Shown: positions 7,047 through 13,954 of the stretch, in pieces | Layout: each line of letters begins with the position of its first letter | Position numbering within the stretch: position 1 is the first letter of the stretch | Source: Planctomycetota bacterium | GTDB lineage: Bacteria; Planctomycetota; Phycisphaerae; WQYP01 | Reading direction: 5' to 3' | Assembly: GCA_021852225.1 (NCBI GenBank) | Contig: JAJZOA010000029.1 | Coordinates: 1 to 17,652 of the forward strand | DNA: 17,652 nucleotides | Position numbers and translations under genes: made by a program | The notes under the pieces: model-generated | The model's input: the letters and a program-made list of their open reading frames with translations, nothing else | Database searches by the model: none | Told to the model about the DNA's origin: nothing

Positions 7047-8912
7047 CTATTTCGTCGGATTCGGCGGTCGTTTGTGACTATTGACAAACGCCGCTAAATC
7101 CCAGGCTTGTTGACCGGTCAGTGTTCCACCTTTGCCCAGCGGCATGTTGGCCCGGATAAATTCCGCTGCCAGTTTCAGTTTGTGCATTCCCGCACCGCTG
7201 TTAAAGGAATGCGGCCCCCATAGCGGGGGGAATTGATAGTTTCCATTGATTAAAAGTCCCTGGCCATGATCGCCGTGGCACATCATGCAATCCACTGTGA
7301 AAAGCCGCTTGCCGCGTACCACACTGGGTGTGAATGCCGGTTTGGGCAAAGGCCGGTACCCGCGACCGGGCAGGTTGGCCCCGGTCGGCGCCCCGCGCGC
7401 CAGCCAAGATGCGTACGTCATCAGCGCAGTCATGGTTTTGCCATTGGCCGGTGGCGCTTTGCCGTTCTCACTGTATATAAAACATTCCTGGATGCGTTTT
7501 TCCAGTGTGACAACCTGTTTTGCCTTGGCTTGGTAACGCGGATATGCCGCAAATGCCGCCCATAGCGGCGCGGAATAAGCCATGCGTCCACTTTGCAGAT
7601 GGCAGTTGATGCAACTTAATCCATCGCCAATATATCCGCTTGCATATTGCGGTGTGTGATCGAAAATGTTTTTTCCCAGCAGCGCCATTTTTCCGTAGGC
7701 GTTGGCGGGAATTTCCGCATTGGGCGGCGGCGTGAATGAAATAACAGAGCCGTGGTCGCTTTTTAATACTCCCCAGGGAGCGCCCGGCCCGGCTGCGGAT
7801 GTGGCGCTTGGGGGTGGGCCGCTACCCGTCGCTGAAGAAACCTGGGCCGATACGCCGGCAAGGCCCAGCGACCGTCTTCCGGATTTGACCGGCTTAAACC
7901 CGTATTTTTCAAAAATAGCCAGAGCCGCGGGTGACTTAAGAAATGCCAGCCATTGCCGCGCCGCCGCGGCATGTGCGGCGCCTTTTACCACGGCACCCGC
8001 ATAAATCGCGGTCGTGTTGTATTTTTCGGGAATGGAAATATTGGAAATGGGATGGCCGATCCGCTCCTGAAAAATTGCTTCCGACTTCCACGTTATGCCG
8101 GCGACCGCGAGGCCCTGCATCAGAAAAAGCGGCGTTTGCCGGTGGTGAATGTGGGTTAACAGGGTCTGGCCATCGGCTACTTTTGTCTGATAAACCATTT
8201 TCGCCAGAGCATCGCCTCCCGCTTTTTTCAGTGACAGTTTAATCTGTCGCGCCACGCCTTCCCACGCCGGATTGGGCATTACCACTCGCACACCCGGCCG
8301 CCCCAGATCTCGCAGGTTTTGAATGTGGCCGGGATTTCCCCGCGGAACCATGATGGTGAGATTGTTCGTCGCATAGCTGATCACCGGGCCGGTCAGCACA
8401 CCCTTTTTAACCAGAGCCGCCACTTTTAATTTGCCTGCGGCGTACACATCCGGCTTGACGGTCCATGTCATGTTGCCCACAGTAATTGTGCCGCCGGCTT
8501 TCATTTGTTCAATGAGAATGCCCGGAGGAAGCGTTTCATAAAATAATTTTCCTCTGATCTGCGGATAAAGTTTCTCAAATGCCTGAGCCAGAGGAGCCAT
8601 CGCGAAGTAATAATTCCCGCCCACAAAAATAACCAGACGGGCATGAAACGGATCCCCGTGAAAATCCGGCAGATCATCCACCTCAGGTACCGTGAATTTA
8701 AGTCCCTTATGGATGGCCGGATCGTTGGCCTGGCCGCTCCAGGGTGGAAAAACGCCTTCCTTATAGTGCGGCGGTTCAACCGCGCCATTCCAGCTCACCG
8801 TGGCCGGTCGCGCAACCAACAGCAGGCCACCGGCCAGCACAGTGGCCGACAACGCCGCCAGTACAGAAATTTTCATAGCTGAAAGCCGGCTTTTAAATGT
8901 AGATAGTGTCAT
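7047..8912 (-). CDS. ModA-like solute-binding domain fused to a TsdA-type dihaem cytochrome c
   Basis: Protein of 621 residues with an N-terminal signal peptide (MKISVLAALSATVLAGG). Residues about 90-345 form a type-II periplasmic binding domain of the ModA/SBP_bac_11 kind: LVIFVGGNYYFAMAPLAQAF, then KPDVYAAG, NNLTIMVPRGNP and WLAFLKSPAALAIFEKYGF. A Ser/Gly/Pro/Ala linker (about 346-385) leads to two haem c sites, CINCH (434-438) and CMMCH (542-546). The cytochrome part reads as the thiosulfate dehydrogenase TsdA family: SAPLWAAF, TLEKRIQECF, PPLWGPHSFNSGAGM and IRANMPLGKGG. C477 and M590 sit where the TsdA cysteine and methionine haem ligands are expected. Periplasmic oxidation of thiosulfate or a related sulfur compound is inferred. 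AAAGGAT before the ATG supports the start. The gene lies 60 nt downstream of the DsrE-like gene. Confidence 0.88.
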   Translation of the reverse strand: MTLSTFKSRLSAMKISVLAALSATVLAGGLLLVARPATVSWNGAVEPPHYKEGVFPPWSGQANDPAIHKGLKFTVPEVDDLPDFHGDPFHARLVIFVGGNYYFAMAPLAQAFEKLYPQIRGKLFYETLPPGILIEQMKAGGTITVGNMTWTVKPDVYAAGKLKVAALVKKGVLTGPVISYATNNLTIMVPRGNPGHIQNLRDLGRPGVRVVMPNPAWEGVARQIKLSLKKAGGDALAKMVYQTKVADGQTLLTHIHHRQTPLFLMQGLAVAGITWKSEAIFQERIGHPISNISIPEKYNTTAIYAGAVVKGAAHAAAARQWLAFLKSPAALAIFEKYGFKPVKSGRRSLGLAGVSAQVSSATGSGPPPSATSAAGPGAPWGVLKSDHGSVISFTPPPNAEIPANAYGKMALLGKNIFDHTPQYASGYIGDGLSCINCHLQSGRMAYSAPLWAAFAAYPRYQAKAKQVVTLEKRIQECFIYSENGKAPPANGKTMTALMTYASWLARGAPTGANLPGRGYRPLPKPAFTPSVVRGKRLFTVDCMMCHGDHGQGLLINGNYQFPPLWGPHSFNSGAGMHKLKLAAEFIRANMPLGKGGTLTGQQAWDLAAFVNSHKRPPNPTK

Positions 8913-8928
8913 AGTTTATCCTTTATAG

Positions 8929-8940
8929 CGGGGCACCCCG
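8929..8940 (-). promoter_or_regulatory. Intercistronic hairpin before the fusion gene
   Basis: CGGG (8929-8932) and CCCG (8937-8940) close a compact stem around GCAC. One further G-C pair could form inside it, and a G.U pair could form just outside. It sits immediately upstream of the AAAGGAT Shine-Dalgarno of the fusion gene, in the 60-nt gap after the DsrE-like gene. No T run follows, so it is not a terminator. It could tune translation or protect the downstream mRNA from decay. Confidence 0.35.
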
Positions 8941-8972
8941 TTGGCTAACCGGGAGGCCGGCAGGGTCGCCTT

Positions 8973-9830
8973 TTATTTGGCATACGAATAACCGGCCATG
9001 GTCAGCAACGGTAACGTCGCGACAATGCCCGGCGTCAGCACCACGCCTGGTATCAAATGGTTGGTCAGATCTGCGGCCAGTTCCTCATGGGTTAAATGAT
9101 CCGGGTTATGTCCTTTGGCCAGCAAGCCGCCGGAAAATTCCCAGATCGCATTATGGCAACCAAGAAATACCGCGCCCCGATCCATCAGCAATGGCAGGCA
9201 ATTGGCGGATGGAGAGAACAGCCCCAGCGGGTCGTTGTAATCCGCGGCACTGGCGTTCCTGACTTTGGCCGGTATGTCCAGAAACGTGTTGCGTTTGAAT
9301 TTGTGGCCAAGCACCGCGGGTAAATTGTATTTTTCCCAGACATACGCATCGTACAATGCCAGATGGCATGTGCCATGGGTGGCGGAAATCGCAATAAAGT
9401 CCGCATTCCTGAACGACCAGACCTGGGCATTGATAGAGTTGCGCATCAGATTCAGCCAGGGGCTGCCGATGTCTGTATTGTCCCAGACCTGTTTGGGACT
9501 ACCGCGATAGTGCAACAGCAAGTCCAGCGCCGCGCTGTCCCATTGGTCCGGGTGGGTAAGAATCATGGGCACTTTTTTAAACTTTCTTTGACGCCGGGTT
9601 GCCGCCAGCGCAGCGGTAAGGGCTGCGAGCTTTGTCGCCCCCGTAGGTTCCAGATCTTTTCCCGCCGGAACAGCGGCAGCCGTTTGTGCATTGGCCCGCC
9701 CGATCCCGGAAAGCAGCGCCGCTCCGGCGACGGATCCGGTGGCGAGCCACGCGAGCATCTGGCGGCGTGGAATGGTATTTTCGTCCGTGAATGATGACGC
9801 GCCTGCGATCTGGTTCGATTTTTCTGACAT
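8973..9830 (-). CDS. Tat-exported DsrE-like protein, partner of the SBP-cytochrome fusion
   Basis: Protein of 285 residues. A twin-arginine signal is clear: TIPRRQMLAWLATGS (R22, R23) with hydrophobic core and ANAQTA cleavage region near 47-52. The mature part contains VWSFRNADFIAISATHGT (about 137-154), CLPLLMDRGAVFLGCHNAIW (211-230), and DLTNHLIPGVVLTPGIVATL (254-273). This agrees with the DsrE/DsrF-like fold of Tat-exported proteins annotated as DsrE-family or 'Tat pathway signal' proteins. C225, after the strand AVFLG, is the candidate sulfur-carrying cysteine; C155 and C211 are others. AAGGAG seven bases before the ATG at 9830 sets the start; an in-frame extension to 9914 would bury it. 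It is first in a two-gene unit with the cytochrome fusion, so a periplasmic sulfane-sulfur role is likely but unproven. Confidence 0.82.
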   Translation of the reverse strand: MSEKSNQIAGASSFTDENTIPRRQMLAWLATGSVAGAALLSGIGRANAQTAAAVPAGKDLEPTGATKLAALTAALAATRRQRKFKKVPMILTHPDQWDSAALDLLLHYRGSPKQVWDNTDIGSPWLNLMRNSINAQVWSFRNADFIAISATHGTCHLALYDAYVWEKYNLPAVLGHKFKRNTFLDIPAKVRNASAADYNDPLGLFSPSANCLPLLMDRGAVFLGCHNAIWEFSGGLLAKGHNPDHLTHEELAADLTNHLIPGVVLTPGIVATLPLLTMAGYSYAK

Positions 9831-9881
9831 ACAGCACTCCTTATGAAAAAGAAACTGGAAGTTAACCTGGGCCGGTGAAAG

Positions 9882-9903
9882 CCGGCGGGAAAATTCCCGC
9901 CGG
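9882..9903 (-). promoter_or_regulatory. Perfect 10-bp hairpin in the DsrE-like gene leader, with a competing stem
   Basis: Arms 9882-9891 (CCGGCGGGAA) and 9894-9903 (TTCCCGCCGG) are fully complementary with a 2-nt centre. On the minus strand it lies about 51 nt before the ATG. The promoter-proximal arm of a second stem is provided by GCCGG (9885-9881), which can instead pair with CCGGC further on (9874-9870) around CTTTCA. The two folds exclude each other, as in an attenuator. No T tract follows either stem. Confidence 0.5.
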
Positions 9904-9940
9904 TTGCCCGTCATTGCTCATATCCTAGGCCGCCAACTAG

Positions 9941-9991
9941 TATATTGCCAATATATAATTACGATGTCATATATAAGTAATACTTATTACT
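9941..9991 (-). promoter_or_regulatory. AT-rich promoter with two perfect palindromes, upstream of the sulfur-redox pair
   Basis: Two palindromes stand out. TATATTG-C-CAATATA (9941-9955) has 7-bp arms, and AGTAATA-CT-TATTACT (9976-9991) also has 7-bp arms. An 11-bp near-direct repeat ATATATAA(T/G)TA occurs at 9951-9961 and 9969-9979. On the minus strand TTACTT (9980-9975), a 17-nt spacer and TATATA (9957-9952) make a promoter whose -35 lies in one palindrome and whose -10 overlaps the other. The predicted start is near 9945. Dimeric repressor or activator sites are inferred. Confidence 0.5.
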
Positions 9992-10048
9992 CATGCCGGG
10001 GGGCGGTGGCCGGGCCGGAGAGGCAATTCGATCCGCCGGACCTGTTGG

Positions 10049-10870
10049 CTATTTTTTGGATCCAAGAAACTGCTCTTCTTTAGTCTTCTCTATCCTGCGA
10101 TGTTCATGATGATGAATGTGCTCTTTGCAATAGCCCAGTGAACCGGTGCAGTCCGGACAATAGCGGAAATCCATGTGTGGGTCTGTGCGGTCCGTTATTC
10201 CGCAAACCGTGCACCGATGGAATGCGCCGTCTCGAAGCGGAGCCGCGGCTTTAGCCGCGAGTCTTTTGTGGCCATAGCGCACATGCCGGATAATCTCCGG
10301 ATAAAAAAAGAGCAGAAAATTAAGGATCGAGGCCAATATCATGGCCCGAATCATCCAATCTCCGGTGATCAGGGTCATGCAGTAATACGCCCAAATCACC
10401 CACGCGATATATTTCACACGAATGGGCAGAACCATGAACAGATAGACTTGAAATTCCGGATATAGCCATGCAAATGCCAGAAATACCGATGCCATGAGAA
10501 ATATATTTGTGGCGATGCTGTACGGCACAATAAAGGCCGCTGCCACCGTGGCGACGTACCCTATCAGAAGAAATAAATTATACCGCAGGTCTCCCCACTG
10601 TCTTTCCAGCGCTGAACCCAGCAGATAGAAAAAATAGAGATCGAAAAACAGCCAGATGGGACTGAACGTCGGCGGAAGAAGCATAAACGTAACTAATCGC
10701 CACCATTGGCCGGCCAGAATCTGGGATGGTATCAGAAACAGTCCCTCCACGATTTGTGGACGCGAAAGGTGCAGCACAAACATCAGGGTCTGTCCGCAAA
10801 TCAGCAGAAGAGTCAAATGCCTGACCGCATATCGGTTCACCGACCGCTCGATTTTTTGTTTCCATCCCAT
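10049..10870 (-). CDS. Rhomboid-fold membrane protein lacking catalytic residues, with C-terminal Cys/His zinc-binding tail
   Basis: Protein of 273 residues with about six transmembrane helices. Rhomboid hallmarks kept: GQWWRLVTFMLLPP (about 54-67) and YFFYLLGSALERQWG (about 79-93). Where proteases have G-x-S-G on TM4, the segment reads TNIFLMASVFLAFAWLYPEF, with no glycine pair and no serine at the usual distance from the Y-P. The TM6 histidine region reads SILNFLLFFYPE, without His. It is probably a pseudoprotease that binds membrane substrates. The cytosolic C-terminus has CTVC (220-223), CPDC (238-241), C248 and a His cluster (about 251-257), a zinc-ribbon-like arrangement. It follows the SNF2 gene on the same strand, 125 nt away. 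The ATG at 10870 has only a weak Shine-Dalgarno. Confidence 0.75.
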   Translation of the reverse strand: MGWKQKIERSVNRYAVRHLTLLLICGQTLMFVLHLSRPQIVEGLFLIPSQILAGQWWRLVTFMLLPPTFSPIWLFFDLYFFYLLGSALERQWGDLRYNLFLLIGYVATVAAAFIVPYSIATNIFLMASVFLAFAWLYPEFQVYLFMVLPIRVKYIAWVIWAYYCMTLITGDWMIRAMILASILNFLLFFYPEIIRHVRYGHKRLAAKAAAPLRDGAFHRCTVCGITDRTDPHMDFRYCPDCTGSLGYCKEHIHHHEHRRIEKTKEEQFLGSKK

Positions 10871-10995
10871 GGGCGCAACTCTCTTGGCCGTGGCGGCCTC
10901 GAATGCAAAACAATGACCTGCACCTTCCGGTTAAGCAAGGGTATCTTAATAGGAATACAGCGATTCGTCGCCACCCTGGCATTTGCCGGCAACAA

Positions 10996-13503
10996 CTACC
11001 GTTCCAGCAGCGAACTGATCGCCTTAAGCGCCCGCTCCAGCAGTTCTGGATTCGGCACCGGTATTTTCATGTAGGGTTCACCCGTGCGTTCATCGCGGTG
11101 AATCAGCGACGGTATCACAATCGATCCGGTTCTCTGTGCAGTCGGTCGGTCGGATTCCGTCGGCGGCCGCCCCGTTTGTGCCGCTATTTGTTCCAGCAGG
11201 CCCAATCCAACCTGCAGCAACCCGGCCCATGGATTGGCACCGGTGGTATTTGTGGCTTTGGATTCGGCAAAGGTGTCGCCGGAGATGATTTGCGACGGGG
11301 CGGTGCCGTCGACACTTTCGGAAGCCGCCACACCGCCAGGAATCACTGGCTGTGGATGATGCGCATCTTCACTGTCCGTGCCAGCGGCGGCGGGCGCTTC
11401 GGCACTATCGGCCGGACTGTCCGGAATCGCGCTGGTGGCCCGTTCCACGGTTTCAATAAATTTCTTTAATCGCGATCCGCCGAGCATGACGGTGGATTCT
11501 CCGTTGTCCAGCGCTCCCGAAAACAGCGATTTTTTGAATTTCAGCAACGAAAGCATGCCTTCTTCAATCGTGTCCTTGGCCACAAAATTGATCACCTGCA
11601 CCGGCTTGCGCTGGCCAAGCCGATGCACGCGGCCAATGCGCTGCTCAAGCACCGCCGGGTTCCACGGCAGGTCCACATTCACCACCACAGAGGCCGAATG
11701 CTGCAGATTTAATCCGACGCCCCCAGCGTCTGTGGCCAGAAAGGCCCGACATTTCTTCTCCTCACGGAATCGGTCCACCAGAGCGCCGCGCTGGTTTCCC
11801 GGCACCCCACCATGAAAAAGAACATGGTCCCATGCCCGGTCCCTAATGCGCCGCACAAGCAATTCGTGCATTCGAAGCCACTGACTGAAGATAACGACTT
11901 TTTCGTCCGGTTGTTCAAATAATTCATCTATCAGCGTGGTCAGCTCATCGGCCTTATATCCAAAGTCACTTTCATGGTCCAGCAGATATGTGCTGTCGCA
12001 GCTCATACGCATATTTTGCAGAGCGATCAGCAGTCGCTGGCGGTCGACCTCCGAAATATAGCGTGTTTGCCGCCATTTCAGCACTATGCGGGCCACAGTC
12101 TGCCGATTTTCCTCATGATGATTGGCCTGTTGGGGTGTCATCGGCACAAAAAAAGTTTTATCAATCCTTTCTGGCAGATCTTTGAGAACGGCGGCTTTCT
12201 TGCGCCGAATAAGAATCGGCTCAAGCGTGCGCCCAATCGTGTCAAGGTCCTTATAGCCAATCACCCGACCGGTTTCCGGGTCGTGGAGCTGATGCTTCCG
12301 CAGAAATTGAAAAGTCGGACCGAATCGATGCCGATCCACAAACTGCACCACTGAAACAAGTTCCTCGAGCCTGTTTTCCAGCGGGGTGCCGGTCAGAACA
12401 ATGGCATAAGGCGATTGAATTCGCTTGACACAGCGGGCCGCAATGGTGTTCCAGTTTTTAATCCGTTGTGCCTCATCCAGAATGACCATGTCCGGCGACC
12501 ATCGCTCAATAATGTCCACGTCCCGACGGATCGTGTCATAGTTCGTGATCTTGTAAAAAGTGTCCGTTTCAAAGCATTTTTCCCGACGGGCTCGCAGGCC
12601 GCCGATAACTCCGGCCGATCGCTGGCAGAATTTTTCGATTTCACGTGCCCACTGGTGTTTTAAGGAGGTCGGGCAAATAATCAGCACGCGCCGTACGCCA
12701 AAATGCCGCGCCATCATTTCCGCCGCAGCAATGGCCTGAATGGTTTTGCCCAGTCCCATTTCATCGCCAATTAAACAGCGGCCGGCCCGCGCTCCAAACA
12801 GGGCACCCTCCTTTTGATATGGATACAGCGGCACGCGCAGCAGTTGGTTCATAGCCGGGCTGTCCGCTCCCTGTTTATACAGATTGCCAAGCACACGATC
12901 GCGCAACGCCGCATCGCGCTTTTGCGCCAGGAAATCCATAGCGTCCGGATAGCATCGCAGGTCATGCTCCGCTTGGGCCGCGGCGGCAAGCAGTTTTTCC
13001 AGATCGTCCGCGGTCCCGGGCAGCATGGCACCGGCGGCATCAAAATAATCGGCTGCGACCTGCCGAAGTGTTTCCGGACATTCCGTCCCGGCGCGAAAGC
13101 GCACTTCACGTTGCGCGCCGTAGCGAAGGTATATAGAACTGTAAGGCCGCGCAAAGCCCCGTTTAAGTGCGGCTTCGCCGCCGGGCTGCTTCCGAAGAGT
13201 CTGCAATGTGAATTCAATGTGCTTGCAGGTGCCCAACGTGTTGGTGATGAAGTCTGGGCATGAACAGAAATTGTCGCCGAGTTGTTCCCCGCGAATGGCT
13301 ACCCGATAGGTTCCATTGGTGGTGGGATTCGTCACCTGAAAATCGGAAAAGACTTTCTGACTGCCTGTATTCCGCAGCCCGAAAATCTGTTCCTGCCCGT
13401 ATTGGCGGCGCAAGGCGATCTGCCACTCTTCCAGGCCCATTTTCGCCGGTTGAACCAGGTGGGAAACCTTCGCCGGTTTGGTTTTGGCCGATTTGATCGT
13501 CAT
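10996..13503 (-). CDS. SWIM-SNF2 family DNA-dependent ATPase/helicase
   Basis: Protein of 835 residues. The N-terminus carries a SWIM zinc finger, C-S-C...C-K-H (C80, C82, C93, H95). The SNF2 motor follows: Walker A GDEMGLGKT (246-254), DEAQ box (343-346), LTGTPLENR (about 370-378), then the second RecA lobe with VIFSQWLRMHELL, TDAGGVGLNL (about 591-600) and QRIGRVHRLGQ (621-631). It should translocate on DNA, remodelling protein-DNA complexes or RNA polymerase; bacterial targets are poorly known. A low-complexity acidic/Ala linker and a C-terminal helix follow the motor. AAGGAG seven bases before the ATG at 13503 sets the start; an in-frame GTG at 13533 would place that site inside the gene. 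No restriction or phage-defence partner genes are adjacent. Confidence 0.92.
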   Translation of the reverse strand: MTIKSAKTKPAKVSHLVQPAKMGLEEWQIALRRQYGQEQIFGLRNTGSQKVFSDFQVTNPTTNGTYRVAIRGEQLGDNFCSCPDFITNTLGTCKHIEFTLQTLRKQPGGEAALKRGFARPYSSIYLRYGAQREVRFRAGTECPETLRQVAADYFDAAGAMLPGTADDLEKLLAAAAQAEHDLRCYPDAMDFLAQKRDAALRDRVLGNLYKQGADSPAMNQLLRVPLYPYQKEGALFGARAGRCLIGDEMGLGKTIQAIAAAEMMARHFGVRRVLIICPTSLKHQWAREIEKFCQRSAGVIGGLRARREKCFETDTFYKITNYDTIRRDVDIIERWSPDMVILDEAQRIKNWNTIAARCVKRIQSPYAIVLTGTPLENRLEELVSVVQFVDRHRFGPTFQFLRKHQLHDPETGRVIGYKDLDTIGRTLEPILIRRKKAAVLKDLPERIDKTFFVPMTPQQANHHEENRQTVARIVLKWRQTRYISEVDRQRLLIALQNMRMSCDSTYLLDHESDFGYKADELTTLIDELFEQPDEKVVIFSQWLRMHELLVRRIRDRAWDHVLFHGGVPGNQRGALVDRFREEKKCRAFLATDAGGVGLNLQHSASVVVNVDLPWNPAVLEQRIGRVHRLGQRKPVQVINFVAKDTIEEGMLSLLKFKKSLFSGALDNGESTVMLGGSRLKKFIETVERATSAIPDSPADSAEAPAAAGTDSEDAHHPQPVIPGGVAASESVDGTAPSQIISGDTFAESKATNTTGANPWAGLLQVGLGLLEQIAAQTGRPPTESDRPTAQRTGSIVIPSLIHRDERTGEPYMKIPVPNPELLERALKAISSLLER

Positions 13504-13539
13504 CGCATCGCTCCTTGTGAAAGGGCTTCGCACAGCCCT

Positions 13540-13587
13540 CTACCCGCAATTCCCGCATACGGTCATATCCGTGGGCTCTGTGTCCAT
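13540..13587 (-). CDS. Possible 15-codon leader ORF before the SNF2 gene
   Basis: The minus-strand frame from ATG at 13587 encodes MDTEPTDMTVCGNCG and stops with TAG at 13542-13540. The stop abuts an AGGGCT...AGCCCT hairpin (13522-13539), which is followed by CTTT-type sequence and then the SNF2 Shine-Dalgarno. The arrangement recalls a leader peptide with attenuator. There is no Shine-Dalgarno in front of it, so it may be chance. Confidence 0.2.
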   Translation of the reverse strand: MDTEPTDMTVCGNCG

Positions 13588-13727
13588 ATTGAATGGTGGC
13601 AAGAATGCGCTAAAACGTCAACTGGCAGACGGGAAACCCGAAAAAAATGTGGCTGTTTCCGTCGTTAAACTGAAAATAAAAATCCGCGGATCGTCGCCCG
13701 ATGGGGAAACTCATCGCTCATCGGCAT

Positions 13728-13782
13728 CCCGGGCCGCTTTTTGCCCTTTCAGTCATCATTGACGGGCAGAAAGCAGGCCGGG
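13728..13782. repeat. Long imperfect inverted repeat, possible structured RNA
   Basis: Arms of 19 nt at 13728-13746 and 13764-13782 match at 16 of 19 positions, and one mismatch becomes a G.U pair in plus-strand RNA. The 17-nt loop contains a further GTCA-TCAT-TGAC stem. It lies in the upstream region of the SNF2 gene. No T tract follows on either strand, so it is not a simple terminator. Confidence 0.5.
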
Positions 13783-13875
13783 ACGCAAAACGTCGGCCGC
13801 CGCCAGAGAACGTGAAAGGTTATGCTTAAACGCAGGCTTGACGGAATACCGCAAATTGGAATCGCATTAAAAATG

Positions 13876-13922
13876 ATAAATCAAAAAGCGGGGAGCCAAC
13901 GCAAGCAGCGTAAGTCCCCGCT
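13876..13922 (-). terminator. Rho-independent terminator of the prepilin gene
   Basis: On the minus strand, 32 nt past the stop codon, AGCGGGGA (13922-13915) pairs perfectly with TCCCCGCT (13894-13887). An inner ACGC/GCGT stem lies within the loop. The stem is followed directly by CTTTTTGATTTAT-type sequence (T tract at 13887-13876). Confidence 0.75.
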
Positions 13923-13954
13923 CCGCTTGGATTCTAGAGTCTATCAGTCGCCAA

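Larger units (their letters stand above)
13504..13954. other. Non-coding gap between the SNF2 gene and the prepilin gene
   Basis: About 450 bases contain, from left to right, the SNF2 leader with a possible short ORF, a long imperfect inverted repeat (13728-13782), a second small hairpin GACG-CAAAA-CGTC (13781-13793), and the prepilin terminator (13876-13922). Open frames here are shadows without ribosome sites. No clear SNF2 promoter was found. Confidence 0.6.

Noticed and set aside
9831..9914. 28-residue N-terminal extension of the DsrE-like protein
   Set aside because: It would place the strong AAGGAG site inside the gene and push the twin-arginine motif to residue 50; the leader hairpin also lies within it.
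13504..13533. GTG start for the SNF2 protein ten codons upstream
   Set aside because: The AAGGAG Shine-Dalgarno lies within those codons and is ideally spaced for the ATG at 13503.
13736..13800. GGGACGCAAAA resembles part of the c-di-GMP (GEMM-I) riboswitch core
   Set aside because: The partner GCAAAC segment, GNRA loop and receptor helix are absent, and no plus-strand gene follows.
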